In this document: piece by piece, positions 14,357 to 20,942 of the stretch
Position numbering within the stretch: the first letter of the stretch is position 1
Layout: each line of letters starts with the position of its first letter
Virus record (IMG/VR): IMGVR_UViG_3300047471_000628
Span: 1-41,580 of that record
DNA: 41,580 bases
Source of the DNA: a virus
Reading direction: 5' to 3' (one strand)
Notes under the pieces: model-generated
What the model was told of the DNA's origin: nothing
The model's database searches: none
The model's input: only the letters and a program-made list of their open reading frames with translations
Program-made: the position numbers and the translations under genes

Positions 14357-14545
14357 CTATCCGGCCGGGTCGTCACGCGACAGTTCAGCGGCAATCGCAA
14401 TGCGCTTCCACCCAGCCTCACACTGAGGGCAATGGATGGCGCGCATCGAAGCAACGACAACCATCGCAGGCGCGTCCATCACCAAGTCGTCCATCCACCT
14501 GTGATGGCACGCCAAGCACAGAAACGGGGTGTTCTGCAGGATCAT
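14357..14545 (-). CDS. Small zinc-ribbon protein
   Basis: A 62-residue protein with CLACHHRW and CPQCEAGW, a standard two-knuckle zinc ribbon, separated by a hydrophobic segment (MVVVASMRA). It is part of the leftward middle operon, four bases after the stop of the 23-residue membrane peptide. No specific function. Confidence 0.75.
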   Translation of the reverse strand: MILQNTPFLCLACHHRWMDDLVMDAPAMVVVASMRAIHCPQCEAGWKRIAIAAELSRDDPAG

Positions 14546-14549
14546 CCCA

Positions 14550-14621
14550 TCACGTTACCGCGGTGATCAGCAGCACAACCAGCGCCAAAACCATGATCCC
14601 AACCAACGCTCCGTGGCTCAT
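14550..14621 (-). CDS. 23-residue membrane micro-protein
   Basis: MSHGALVGIMVLALVVLLI plus a few residues: essentially one transmembrane helix. The ATG overlaps the stop of the upstream membrane gene (ATGA), and the next gene starts four bases after its end, which supports real translation despite the length. Confidence 0.6.
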   Translation of the reverse strand: MSHGALVGIMVLALVVLLITAVT

Positions 14622-14806
14622 CTCACACCAGGCCCCTGAATCATAAACCCAAATACCGCCCAACCAAGGATAAAAAGGAGCACAAAAACCCACACCCCGT
14701 TGAACCTCGGAACATTCGGATTACCCGCATACGGACCCCAATATCCCCCAATGTGAAACACTATCGCCAACAACATTATCAACCAAAAGATAAACCCAAT
14801 GGTCAT
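14618..14806 (-). CDS. Small two-helix membrane protein
   Basis: A 62-residue protein with two hydrophobic segments, MTIGFIFWLIMLLAIVFHIG and VWVFVLLFILGWAVFGFMI, separated by a loop. Similar small membrane proteins are frequent in alphaproteobacterial phages with no known role. It is the first gene of the middle operon, with AGGTGA upstream and a likely promoter at 14837-14864. Could belong to lysis or superinfection control. Confidence 0.75.
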   Translation of the reverse strand: MTIGFIFWLIMLLAIVFHIGGYWGPYAGNPNVPRFNGVWVFVLLFILGWAVFGFMIQGPGVR

Positions 14807-14836
14807 CGCCGTTCACCTGTCATGGGTATATGGGCG

Positions 14837-14873
14837 CGTATATACGTAGCTACGAGCATGCCAAAAATTTTGG
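14837..14873 (-). promoter_or_regulatory. Leftward promoter overlapped by three palindromes
   Basis: Read leftward, TTGGCA (14864-14859) and TATACG (14842-14837) are spaced 16 bp, a good sigma70-type promoter for the operon starting at 14806. It is overlaid by the palindromes CGTATATACG (14837-14846), CGTAGCTACG (14845-14854) and CCAAAA-A-TTTTGG (14861-14873), which are likely operators. Confidence 0.6.
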
Positions 14874-15214
14874 GAGAGTGTGAGGGTGGGCGTGGGTGTC
14901 ATGGCCGGTCGCGTGAAGGGGGGCCATGGCACGGGGGTCGATCCTGGTGGTGGTGCCGATCGGTGCCAGTGCTGCGATGCGGCTATGTCGCTGGCGTTGC
15001 TGCGTGCGTGTGGCTGGTCAGCGCCGATCGTCGTTGGTTCGGTTCGTTACTATGCAGTGGCACTGTAGCTACACGCTGCACTGCAACATGAGTGGGTGCT
15101 GCTGCTGCTCTGAAGCCCCACTGAAGCCCCGTGCGGCCAGATGCTGCGTAACCCGTTGATATCATTGGTATGAGCCACTTATTGTAAGTTAGCGGCTCAT
15201 GCTAATCACGAGCG
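14874..15214. other. Intergenic region without a convincing gene
   Basis: No reading frame here has family features or a good ribosome site. The region contains G-rich simple sequence, GCTGCTGCTGCT, two copies of CTGAAGCCCC near 15110-15130, and the inverted repeat ATGAGCC/GGCTCAT (15170-15176 and 15194-15200). The inverted repeat lies 15-45 bases past the end of the early operon and may contribute to termination there. Confidence 0.5.
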
Positions 15215-15571
15215 TTATTCCTCGGGCAATGGCGCATCGAGCAATGAGACTGATGGTGCATCTTGTGCCTGCGGCTCAATGGTTATCGCCCGCTTGGGCT
15301 GTTGCAGCATCTGCTTTGACACCTCCATCGCTGCCTCAAGATGCAGATGCAGATGGTTACTGCTTTCACTGACGATATGAGCTGGCATCACCTTGGCGAG
15401 CAGCGTGAGAAAAGCGCCTGGATGATCAATGGCTTGCTGGGCCAGATACTTGACGCCACCGACGCGATGCAGGGCTTGATGCATCATGCCGCGGATGTCA
15501 GAATTGACGCCATTTGCCCTGCCTTTTGGGCGGCCGCCTGGATTTAATCTTGGCGCTTGTAGTGTTAACAA
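15215..15571 (-). CDS. DUF5681-like protein
   Basis: A 118-residue protein whose N-terminus (NPGGRPKGRANG) and following helices (KYLAQQAIDHPGAFLTLLAK) resemble DUF5681/small-terminase-like phage proteins that open with a GRPKG motif. A terminase-like small subunit or a DNA-binding accessory is possible. It lies far from the large terminase. The only in-frame start is TTG with GGAG about nine bases upstream. It is the last gene of the leftward early operon. Confidence 0.6.
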   Translation of the reverse strand: MLTLQAPRLNPGGRPKGRANGVNSDIRGMMHQALHRVGGVKYLAQQAIDHPGAFLTLLAKVMPAHIVSESSNHLHLHLEAAMEVSKQMLQQPKRAITIEPQAQDAPSVSLLDAPLPEE

Positions 15572-15606
15572 CGGCTTACGCTCCGTTCCTCTACTTAGCC
15601 AGTCAG

Positions 15607-16203
15607 CTAGAAGTCGTTCCTACTGATGATGGCGTCGAATGGGTAGACGACTTCGCGGAGTTGTCCGAGGAAGAGGATGCCGACGACGGCGTTTTCCTCC
15701 CGCACTGCTAGCACCACCCCTGGCAGCCCTTGGAACGGCCCAATGCGAGGCGCCACAGCGTCGCCCAGGTGCCAATGGCTGGTTTCTGGTGGTTGGGTAG
15801 CGGCCAGCTCCTGAACGGCCTGTAGCCTCACCACAGCCTCCGCATTCGTGTATGCCGGTAAAGCCCCGCATCGAACGAGGTCGATGACGCCTGGTGTGTT
15901 GCGGATTGGGGACCAGGAGGTGTCGCGATGGTCGAAGGCGATGAAGCCGTAGCGTGGGAAGAGCGGGCGTTCGACTGGGTTGAGCTTGGTTGGGATGCTG
16001 CGGTCGGGCTGCTGGATGGTGCGGGTGGGGAACCAGACGCGGTAACCGACGAGTTGGAGGTTGGTCTTGGCCCAGTGCTCGGCTTGTGGGTGGGTATAAA
16101 CGCAAGCCCAACGAATGCTGTAGCACCCGAGGTCACCGACTGCGGGTTCTGGTGTAGCTACGCACTGAGCGGGGACGACGTCAAGCGGCATTGTCACGCT
16201 CAT
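15607..16203 (-). CDS. NusG/RfaH-like transcription antiterminator
   Basis: A 198-residue protein with a NusG N-terminal domain: RWACVYTHPQAEHWAKTNLQ (31-50), the GYRVWFPT strand (53-60), PLFPRYGFIAFD (80-91) and WSPIRNTPGVIDLV (97-110). A KOW-like motif follows at 147-165 (GDAVAPRIGPFQGLPGVVL). RfaH-type paralogs bind RNA polymerase and suppress pausing and termination in specific operons. At the end of the early operon it occupies the position lambda Q has, so it may turn on late transcription. The start overlaps the upstream gene by 23 bases; ATG at 16191 is an alternative. Confidence 0.85.
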   Translation of the reverse strand: MSVTMPLDVVPAQCVATPEPAVGDLGCYSIRWACVYTHPQAEHWAKTNLQLVGYRVWFPTRTIQQPDRSIPTKLNPVERPLFPRYGFIAFDHRDTSWSPIRNTPGVIDLVRCGALPAYTNAEAVVRLQAVQELAATQPPETSHWHLGDAVAPRIGPFQGLPGVVLAVREENAVVGILFLGQLREVVYPFDAIISRNDF

Positions 16204-16597
16204 TGAGTTGGCGTTTGGCGTAGTCTTCGAGGTCGGTGAGGGAGAGGTGGAAGTTGGTGCGTTGCAGGAGGGCTTTGGCGTGTGCCAGTTTGGTGTGGCT
16301 TTCTCTGAGGGTTTGTTCGTGGTGTTCGATGGTGTCGGCTGCCTCGACCAGCATTGTCCTGGCCAGTTCATCGACGCTGCGTGGATCGTCCACATCGTCC
16401 ATTGCGTCGTATGTTTTGCGTGCTTCGGTGAGGTTGGTCAGGAGATCGCATCGCTGTAGCAGGGCGTGAACGGCGGCGGCCTTACGGTGGGCTTTGGGTA
16501 GTTCGAGTTCATGGTATCCGACGTGCCAGAACGCATTGCGCAGGATTTCGCTGAGCAGGTTGCAGGCTGCGGCATTTGGATCGACTGGTGTGGTCAT
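16181..16597 (-). CDS. Helical hypothetical protein
   Basis: A 138-residue, mostly helical protein (ELPKAHRKAAAVHALLQRCD, then a coiled-coil-like C-terminus). No family is recognised. It is coupled to the HNH gene upstream by ATGA and overlaps the NusG-like gene downstream. It could be a partner of the replication or nuclease proteins in this operon. Confidence 0.7.
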   Translation of the reverse strand: MTTPVDPNAAACNLLSEILRNAFWHVGYHELELPKAHRKAAAVHALLQRCDLLTNLTEARKTYDAMDDVDDPRSVDELARTMLVEAADTIEHHEQTLRESHTKLAHAKALLQRTNFHLSLTDLEDYAKRQLNERDNAA

Positions 16598-16998
16598 GGC
16601 GGGTCCCGTGCGATCAGATCGCGCTCGACCTCCTCGTCGGTCAGGTGCTCGATGGCATGGCAGGCCCTGCAAAGGGCGATCAGGTCTTCGTCCAGTTCAC
16701 AGCCGCGGCGTCGGTAGGTGAGATGGTGAACGTCGAGATGGTCGGTAGCGGAGCAGTAAAAGCACCGGCCCTCGGCTACTGCCAAAGCCCGTTGGCGCAC
16801 GATGGCCCAGTGGTCGCTTCTGAGGTAGCGCCAGTACGGCATCTGGCGCAGCTCATCGGGGTCCTCACCGCTTTCGGACCAGAGGCCTGCCCGGCTGTAG
16901 CGTGATTCTGGTTTGGCTTGGTCTAACCAGATATCGCGGTAATCGTCGCAGCCCAGGAAGCTTGGCATGGGGCCGAGGTCATAGGGGTCGTCGCTCAT
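16594..16998 (-). CDS. HNH nuclease in the replication module
   Basis: A 134-residue protein with a standard HNH core in the C-terminal half: Cys79/Cys82 (CFYC), HHLTY (His91, His92) and LCRACH (Cys110, Cys113, His114). The N-terminal half is specific to this protein. This single-gene HNH, embedded in the operon with ATGA overlaps on both sides, looks like an operon-resident nuclease rather than an inserted homing gene. Confidence 0.88.
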   Translation of the reverse strand: MSDDPYDLGPMPSFLGCDDYRDIWLDQAKPESRYSRAGLWSESGEDPDELRQMPYWRYLRSDHWAIVRQRALAVAEGRCFYCSATDHLDVHHLTYRRRGCELDEDLIALCRACHAIEHLTDEEVERDLIARDPP

Positions 16999-17891
16999 GC
17001 TGGCACCATGATGCCGGCTTGCTTGCGGAGGGCGGCAAGTTGCGGCCCCGCGATGTAGCAGGCTTTGGGACGGGCCGGCTTGGCGACGGCTGCCTTCTGC
17101 ACGTCCAACGTGTGGTTGCGTTGGGGTAGCCGAGATGGTGCTGGAAACGGTGGCAGGGTGTCGAGCAGCGCCTTCAGTCCGTCAGCGGGGACGGTCACTT
17201 GCTCGGGAGACGGATTTGCTCCCGTTTCGCCCGGTTTTGCCTCGCGCGCGCATTCTTCCTGAGAAGAAAGTAATATATTCTCTTTCTTGGTAGAAGGTAC
17301 GCTGGCAAAACGGGTGGCAAACGGGTGGCAATTGCCAGAATCGTCTGGCAAAGGTGGTGGCAAACTACCTGGCAAAGTTTTGGCAATTGCCAGGTTATCC
17401 ACAACATAAGGTTTGGTTGATGTTGTGGCATTTGCCAGAGTTTTGTCATCGCCTGGCTGTGGGATGACGTGACGCTGCACAACCGGCGGTTGTTCGTGCT
17501 TGGCCTGTGGTGGCGGTGGTGGCGCCGGAGGCACGCTGCCATTGCTAGGGTGCGGACGGTGCTTGGCCTCCGCGCCCCGCTTGCCAGCCTCCCGCCGCTT
17601 CTCGCTCAGATCGATCCAGTGCTCACGCTCCTTGTCCATTCGCTTCTGATGCAACATGCCATCACCATTCGCGGTGAAGAACCCGGTGAGCTTACCCCAC
17701 ACCGCTGGCCACGTCTTGGCATCCACCCGAGTGATCGCTGCCAGCGCCTCCTGGTCATCCGGCAGCGGGCCGGTCTTCCAGTAGTGCATCAGCAACAGCA
17801 CGTAGGCTCCATGCTGCAGCGTCGTCAGATGCATGGTGTCACCCAGGTAGTCGGCTACATACAGCGGCATCCAGCGGTCCCCGTTGCTCAT
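16995..17891 (-). CDS. DUF1376 replication protein, origin inside gene
   Basis: A 298-residue protein. The N-terminal DUF1376 domain (residues about 6-95; WMPLYVADYLGDTMHLT, MHYWKTGPLPDD) is typical of phage replication-initiation proteins. It is followed by a Pro-rich linker and a low-complexity middle encoded by the iteron region, then a basic C-terminus. As with lambda O, the gene seems to contain its own origin: iterons, a perfect DnaA box and an AT-rich stretch lie in 17263-17437. It probably binds the iterons and recruits host helicase loading. Its start overlaps the upstream winged-helix gene (ATGA). Confidence 0.8.
   Translation of the reverse strand: MSNGDRWMPLYVADYLGDTMHLTTLQHGAYVLLLMHYWKTGPLPDDQEALAAITRVDAKTWPAVWGKLTGFFTANGDGMLHQKRMDKEREHWIDLSEKRREAGKRGAEAKHRPHPSNGSVPPAPPPPPQAKHEQPPVVQRHVIPQPGDDKTLANATTSTKPYVVDNLAIAKTLPGSLPPPLPDDSGNCHPFATRFASVPSTKKENILLSSQEECAREAKPGETGANPSPEQVTVPADGLKALLDTLPPFPAPSRLPQRNHTLDVQKAAVAKPARPKACYIAGPQLAALRKQAGIMVPA
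17263..17437. other. Candidate replication origin (iterons, DnaA box, AT-rich stretch)
   Basis: Eight TGGCAA-type sites occur in 135 bp: 17303, 17315, 17326 (palindrome TGGCAATTGCCA to 17337), 17346, 17358, 17370, 17381 (same palindrome to 17392) and 17426 (TGGCATTTGCCA). A perfect DnaA box TTATCCACA is at 17395-17403. An AT-rich, inverted-repeat stretch (AAGAAAG ... CTTTCTT) at 17263-17290 stands out in this GC-rich genome and could be the unwinding element. All lie within the replication gene. Confidence 0.75.
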
Positions 17892-18145
17892 GGCCGCCCT
17901 CCCAATGTCACCACATAAATCCGCCGCCCACGCCCCACCCCGCGCGTCTCGGTCGCAATGCCAGCCTCATCCAGCGCCCGCCGGATCTGCCGCCCGCCCT
18001 CACTGCTGCTGATGCCCAGAAACCGCGCCATCCAGTTGGCCGATGGCACCCGGCAGCCAGGCGTCAGGCGTGGCAATATCCAGCGCTCGATCTTGGCGCG
18101 GTGACGCCGCCCCTCGGGACGCCCACAGTTGTGTGTGATGCTCAT
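17888..18145 (-). CDS. Winged-helix DNA-binding protein
   Basis: An 85-residue basic protein (IERWILPRLTPGCRVPSANW, then GISSSEGGRQIRRALDEAGI and GRRIYVVTL) consistent with a winged helix-turn-helix. The ATG at 18145 follows GGGAGA. The frame stays open upstream to a GTG at 18484 that overlaps the previous stop (GTGA), which would add an N-terminus encoded by the tandem array. The short form is the safer call. It lies directly before the replication gene, a position like that of lambda CII. Confidence 0.7.
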   Translation of the reverse strand: MSITHNCGRPEGRRHRAKIERWILPRLTPGCRVPSANWMARFLGISSSEGGRQIRRALDEAGIATETRGVGRGRRIYVVTLGGRP

Positions 18146-18321
18146 GGCACATGTCTCCCTAGACAGCCGTAGGAGCCTGTGCGAAAAGGAGGTGCACACC
18201 TGCTTCTCGCCGCTCTCCCGCGGCATGGTTCCAGTTACAGTCGAGCCTCGGTTCCCGCCGGGGCTCGTCTCGTTTCTACCCTGGAAATGCGTGAGTCGGA
18301 AGGGGCGCCGCTCTCTCGTTT

Positions 18322-18483
18322 CGGTACTCTCACGCCCCGCGGCTCGCTCGATCCACTCGGCACTCTCATCGTCAACGGCTCGCTCATCTCCGACGGTACT
18401 CGCGGTCGTGTCGGCTCGCTCCGTATATACGGTACTCTCCGCACCCACGGCTCGCTCGCAAGACTTGGTACTCTCAACGGTCA
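18322..18483. repeat. Array 1: nine 18-bp units, two alternating boxes
   Basis: Units start every 18 bp from 18322: a conserved 10-base box, alternately CGGTACTCTC and CGGCTCGCTC, then eight variable bases. A decayed unit may precede it (18304). The array begins at the stop codon of the Transposase_20 gene. Several frames are open through it. On the minus strand it reads as RVPxxxSEPxxx or ESTxxxERAxxx hexapeptides. Confidence 0.9.
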
Positions 18484-19347
18484 CGGCTTTAGTCCCGGCA
18501 CGAGGTGGGCGTTTGGAACCTCGATGCGATGCACATGCCCCCCGACATGGTCGAGCACGTAGGGTTTTGGCGGCCGTTCCCCATACGTCACGAAAAACAG
18601 CACCTCATGGAAATGGCTCAGGAATATCTTGACGGCATAGCGTTGCGTCCGAAGATGAATGCGCGCAGGCGGTAGCTTGCCGGCGAGATAGTGCTTCTTC
18701 GCAGCCGTATCGTCGCCGAACCGCTTGGCCGTGAGCGAGGCGGCAGCCTGCTCGGCGTAGTCACCAGCTTCATTGCGCGCGATCTCACGCTCTTTGCGCT
18801 GCTGGTAGAGCTTGCCGTACGTGTCATCGGGGTGGTTGGAAACCTTGGTGAAGCTCTCCCCAACTATCCAGCACAGGCGCTTGAGCGACGCATTCCACGG
18901 GCGCTTGGTGCCCTTGTCCCATTTGACCGTCGGATCGAGGCCGCAGAACCGCCAGATGTGGCCGACGGTCGGGGCTTTGGCGATGTCGATATGAGCGAGG
19001 AAGCCCGCGGTTATGACTGGGCCGATGCCGACGATGCTGCGCATCCAAACGCCAGCAGGCTGACCAGCACCATAGACATCGAGCGCGGCTTTGATCTGGT
19101 TCTCCAGCGTCTGCTCTTGGGTGAACAGCCAGGCGATGGTGTCGTGCGGCTCCGGGGCTTTGTCGTCGGTCGCCTGCGACAGTGTGCGGACCTGGTGGGC
19201 GGATCGGATGCGGTCTTCCTGGATCTTGTAGTAGGCGTCTACCAGGAAGCGTGCTTCCGCTGGGCCTAGCGTGCGTGACGCCTCGCGCAGATCCTTTGTC
19301 AGTTTCTGGATGGGCGTCAGTAGTGACGGGTCTACATGGTCACTCAT
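18481..19347 (-). CDS. Transposase_20 (IS110-like HhH) domain phage protein
   Basis: A 288-residue protein. Residues about 100-190 match the Transposase_20 (IS116/IS110/IS902 C-terminal) domain: SIVGIGPVITAGFLAHIDI with a helix-hairpin-helix GIGP, then GHIWRFCGLDPT and KRPWNASLKRLCW. The DEDD nuclease domain of true IS110 transposases is absent; the N-terminus is instead helical. Similar phage proteins are common and are unlikely to be transposases; a DNA-binding role in replication or recombination is more probable. Both ends abut tandem arrays: array 2 runs up to its start and array 1 begins at its stop. The start overlaps the upstream gene by eight bases. Confidence 0.8.
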   Translation of the reverse strand: MSDHVDPSLLTPIQKLTKDLREASRTLGPAEARFLVDAYYKIQEDRIRSAHQVRTLSQATDDKAPEPHDTIAWLFTQEQTLENQIKAALDVYGAGQPAGVWMRSIVGIGPVITAGFLAHIDIAKAPTVGHIWRFCGLDPTVKWDKGTKRPWNASLKRLCWIVGESFTKVSNHPDDTYGKLYQQRKEREIARNEAGDYAEQAAASLTAKRFGDDTAAKKHYLAGKLPPARIHLRTQRYAVKIFLSHFHEVLFFVTYGERPPKPYVLDHVGGHVHRIEVPNAHLVPGLKP

Positions 19348-19531
19348 ATGCGCTCCGCTTGCATGGTACTCTCTGGCGGCCCGGCTCGCTCTCGGTCATC
19401 GGTACTCTCCGCAGCGACGGCTCGCTCATGCGCATCGGCACTCTCCTGGCCCGCGGCTCGCTCGCGATAGACGGTACTCTCCAGCAGATCGGCTCGCTCG
19501 GCGTTTGCGTTACCAGCGCCCACGGCTTCAT
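19340..19531 (-). CDS. SEP/RVP hexapeptide-repeat protein encoded by array 2
   Basis: A 63-residue basic protein starting MKPWALVTQTPSEP and continuing as alternating RVPxxx and SEPxxx hexapeptides. The ATG at 19531 overlaps the stop of the upstream membrane peptide (ATGA) and has GGAGGGGG nearby, and the gene ends eight bases inside the next one, so the operon structure supports translation. The frame is wholly built from the 18-bp array. A second frame (EST/ERA) is also open and ends in an ATGA overlap with the next gene, so the coding frame is uncertain. Confidence 0.55.
   Translation of the reverse strand: MKPWALVTQTPSEPICWRVPSIASEPRARRVPMRMSEPSLRRVPMTESEPGRQRVPCKRSAYE
19364..19507. repeat. 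Array 2: eight 18-bp units, same boxes as array 1
   Basis: Units start every 18 bp from 19364 and alternate GGTACTCTC-type and GGCTCGCTC-type boxes, each followed by eight variable bases. The orientation is the same as array 1. A decayed unit overlaps the start codon region of the Transposase_20 gene. No other copies of the boxes in this arrangement were noticed in the window. Confidence 0.9.
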
Positions 19532-19629
19532 CGCACCCCCTCCCCCATCATCACCACCAGCATCCACGTCGCGCCGAACGCCAACCCCCACGCACACACC
19601 GTCAGGGCAAGGGCGCGCAGCACCGTCAT
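19528..19629 (-). CDS. 33-residue membrane micro-protein
   Basis: A peptide with one transmembrane helix (VLRALALTVCAWGLAFGATW, then MLVVMM). The ATG overlaps the stop of the VRR-NUC gene and its stop overlaps the next ATG; both are ATGA. Precise coupling on both sides supports a real gene. Confidence 0.6.
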   Translation of the reverse strand: MTVLRALALTVCAWGLAFGATWMLVVMMGEGVR

Positions 19630-20138
19630 GCGGCCATGTCCGTGTATGGCCTCAAGGGCACGCCACAGGCCGTCAGGAACGCCAGCACGGCCGGCAGGCT
19701 GTCGCACACGGCGATCGTCAGCCCCGCGGCCTCAAGCACCGGGAAGGTCTCCCGCTGGCCTGCAAGCTCACGCAGCCCCCCGCGGCGGGTCCGCACGATC
19801 CTCGTCCGCGACAACTGGCCGCCAGGTCTTTTCAGCTCAACCCCATAGAGGCGCTGATGGAGCACGAAGATGTCCGGGAGACCCCGCTTTAGCCCAATCT
19901 CCGTGAGGCGCGCGGCCTGCGCCTTGGTCAGCTTGATGTGGCCGACCGGCATGGCGAACCACACCGCCGGCGGCAGCAGCAATACGTCGAGCCCGTGCCT
20001 GACTGTCGCCTGGATGTCTCTTTCCCGCGGGATGTCCTCCGTCAGCCGCCAGGCGCGGCCCGTGGTGACCCGCACCTCGGCCACCGCCGCGCCGCCAGAG
20101 ACGCGCATGGGCCGGTCATCGTCGCCGGGGGGGGTCAT
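19626..20138 (-). CDS. VRR-NUC domain nuclease
   Basis: A 170-residue PD-(D/E)xK nuclease of the VRR-NUC family. Visible catalytic pattern: GLPDIFVLH (Asp89) followed by GVELKR (Glu101, Lys103), with an upstream ERDIQATV helix (Glu39 region) usual for the family. Phage VRR-NUC proteins act as structure-specific nucleases in replication or recombination. The ATG at 20138 overlaps the Cro-like stop (ATGA). Confidence 0.9.
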   Translation of the reverse strand: MTPPGDDDRPMRVSGGAAVAEVRVTTGRAWRLTEDIPRERDIQATVRHGLDVLLLPPAVWFAMPVGHIKLTKAQAARLTEIGLKRGLPDIFVLHQRLYGVELKRPGGQLSRTRIVRTRRGGLRELAGQRETFPVLEAAGLTIAVCDSLPAVLAFLTACGVPLRPYTDMAA

Positions 20139-20371
20139 TCGGCCGCCATCCGTTGCCGCACCGGGAACAGGTCCGGCCGCAGCCGCCGCTTCGAGATGCC
20201 CGTGATACGGGCCACCACAGCAACGTGCCGCTCCGGCACCCGCCGCCACTGGCTCACCGCCGCCCTGGACACACCGAGGGCCTCAGCAATCTCCGTGACC
20301 GCCATGCGGGGGCTCAGCGCCAGCTCCAGGGCTGCGTCACGCTCGCCAGGCTGGAGAGGCCGGGGTGCCAT
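20135..20371 (-). CDS. Cro/YdaS-like repressor
   Basis: A 78-residue helix-turn-helix protein: VTEIAEALGVSRAAVSQWRR then PERHVAVVARITGISKRRLRPDLFP, the signature of Cro/YdaS-like phage regulators. It is the first gene of the leftward early operon and divergent from the CI-like gene, so it probably acts as Cro in the switch at 20372-20484. Confidence 0.88.
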   Translation of the reverse strand: MAPRPLQPGERDAALELALSPRMAVTEIAEALGVSRAAVSQWRRVPERHVAVVARITGISKRRLRPDLFPVRQRMAAE

Positions 20372-20484
20372 CAGCCTACCTTACGGTAAGAGCAGACGGG
20401 ATTACAATAGTGCGAATGAGTTGCTAAGGCAGGCTTAACTACGTTAACCTAGACACGCTGCCCAACCCGACTCTGAGGTGTATC
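20372..20484. promoter_or_regulatory. Divergent switch region (OR-like)
   Basis: The 113 bases between the Cro-like and CI-like genes contain two dyads: CTTAC-G-GTAAG (20389-20399) and TTAAC-TAC-GTTAA (20436-20448). A possible rightward -35 TTGCTA lies between them. The CTTAC half-site recurs in the dyad after the repressor gene (20962-20982), so these are likely operators. Confidence 0.65.
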
Positions 20485-20916
20485 GTGGATATGGACGTTG
20501 GCGATCGGCTGCGCGAGGCACGCGAGCATCTGGGAATGACGCAGAGCGAACTCGCCGCCAAGCTTGGTGTTCATGTCGCTACGGTGACGCTGTGGGAGAA
20601 CCGCAAGAACCGTCGCAAGGTCGCCACCAAGTATATACAGAAGATCGCGCAGGTTCTCAATATCCGAGTATCCGAACTGCTCGGTGAGGGCGCGGAACTA
20701 GCAATACCAGAACCGCCGCCCGCGCTGACGACGCGCGACAACGCCGAGTATCAGCTGCTGCGGCTGTTCCGGCTAATGCCAGAGAAACTGCAGTTGTTCC
20801 AATTGGCACAATTCGTTCAGTGCGTGACAGGCGGCCAAGGCAGTCAGTCGCTTAGCCATGAAATAAGCATCGATGGAGCGACCATGCAGAGCACCATTTT
20901 GGGCTTCGGTCGCTAG
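20485..20916 (+). CDS. CI-like repressor (HTH_3, no peptidase domain)
   Basis: A 143-residue protein. Residues about 5-65 are a Cro/CI helix-turn-helix (LREAREHLGMTQSELAAKLG, HVATVTLWENRKNRRK), followed by a Pro linker and a helical C-terminus that may mediate oligomerisation. No LexA/S24 peptidase motif is present, so RecA-induced self-cleavage is not expected. Start GTG 20485 has GAGGTG four bases upstream; ATG 20491 is equally possible with longer spacing. Confidence 0.85.
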   Translation: MDMDVGDRLREAREHLGMTQSELAAKLGVHVATVTLWENRKNRRKVATKYIQKIAQVLNIRVSELLGEGAELAIPEPPPALTTRDNAEYQLLRLFRLMPEKLQLFQLAQFVQCVTGGQGSQSLSHEISIDGATMQSTILGFGR

Positions 20917-20942
20917 CTCGCGAACAATTTCGCTAAGGTCAC

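Noticed and set aside
14880-15068. Plus-strand open frame of 62 codons
   Set aside because: G-rich low-complexity start, no ribosome site, no recognisable pattern; kept as intergenic.
18481-19347. Complete IS110-family insertion sequence
   Set aside because: The DEDD catalytic domain is missing and the gene is embedded in an operon with overlapping neighbours. The flanking arrays are not known IS110 ends.
18322-19507. CRISPR array
   Set aside because: Units are 10+8 bp, far too short for CRISPR repeats and spacers, the boxes alternate between two types, and no cas genes are present.
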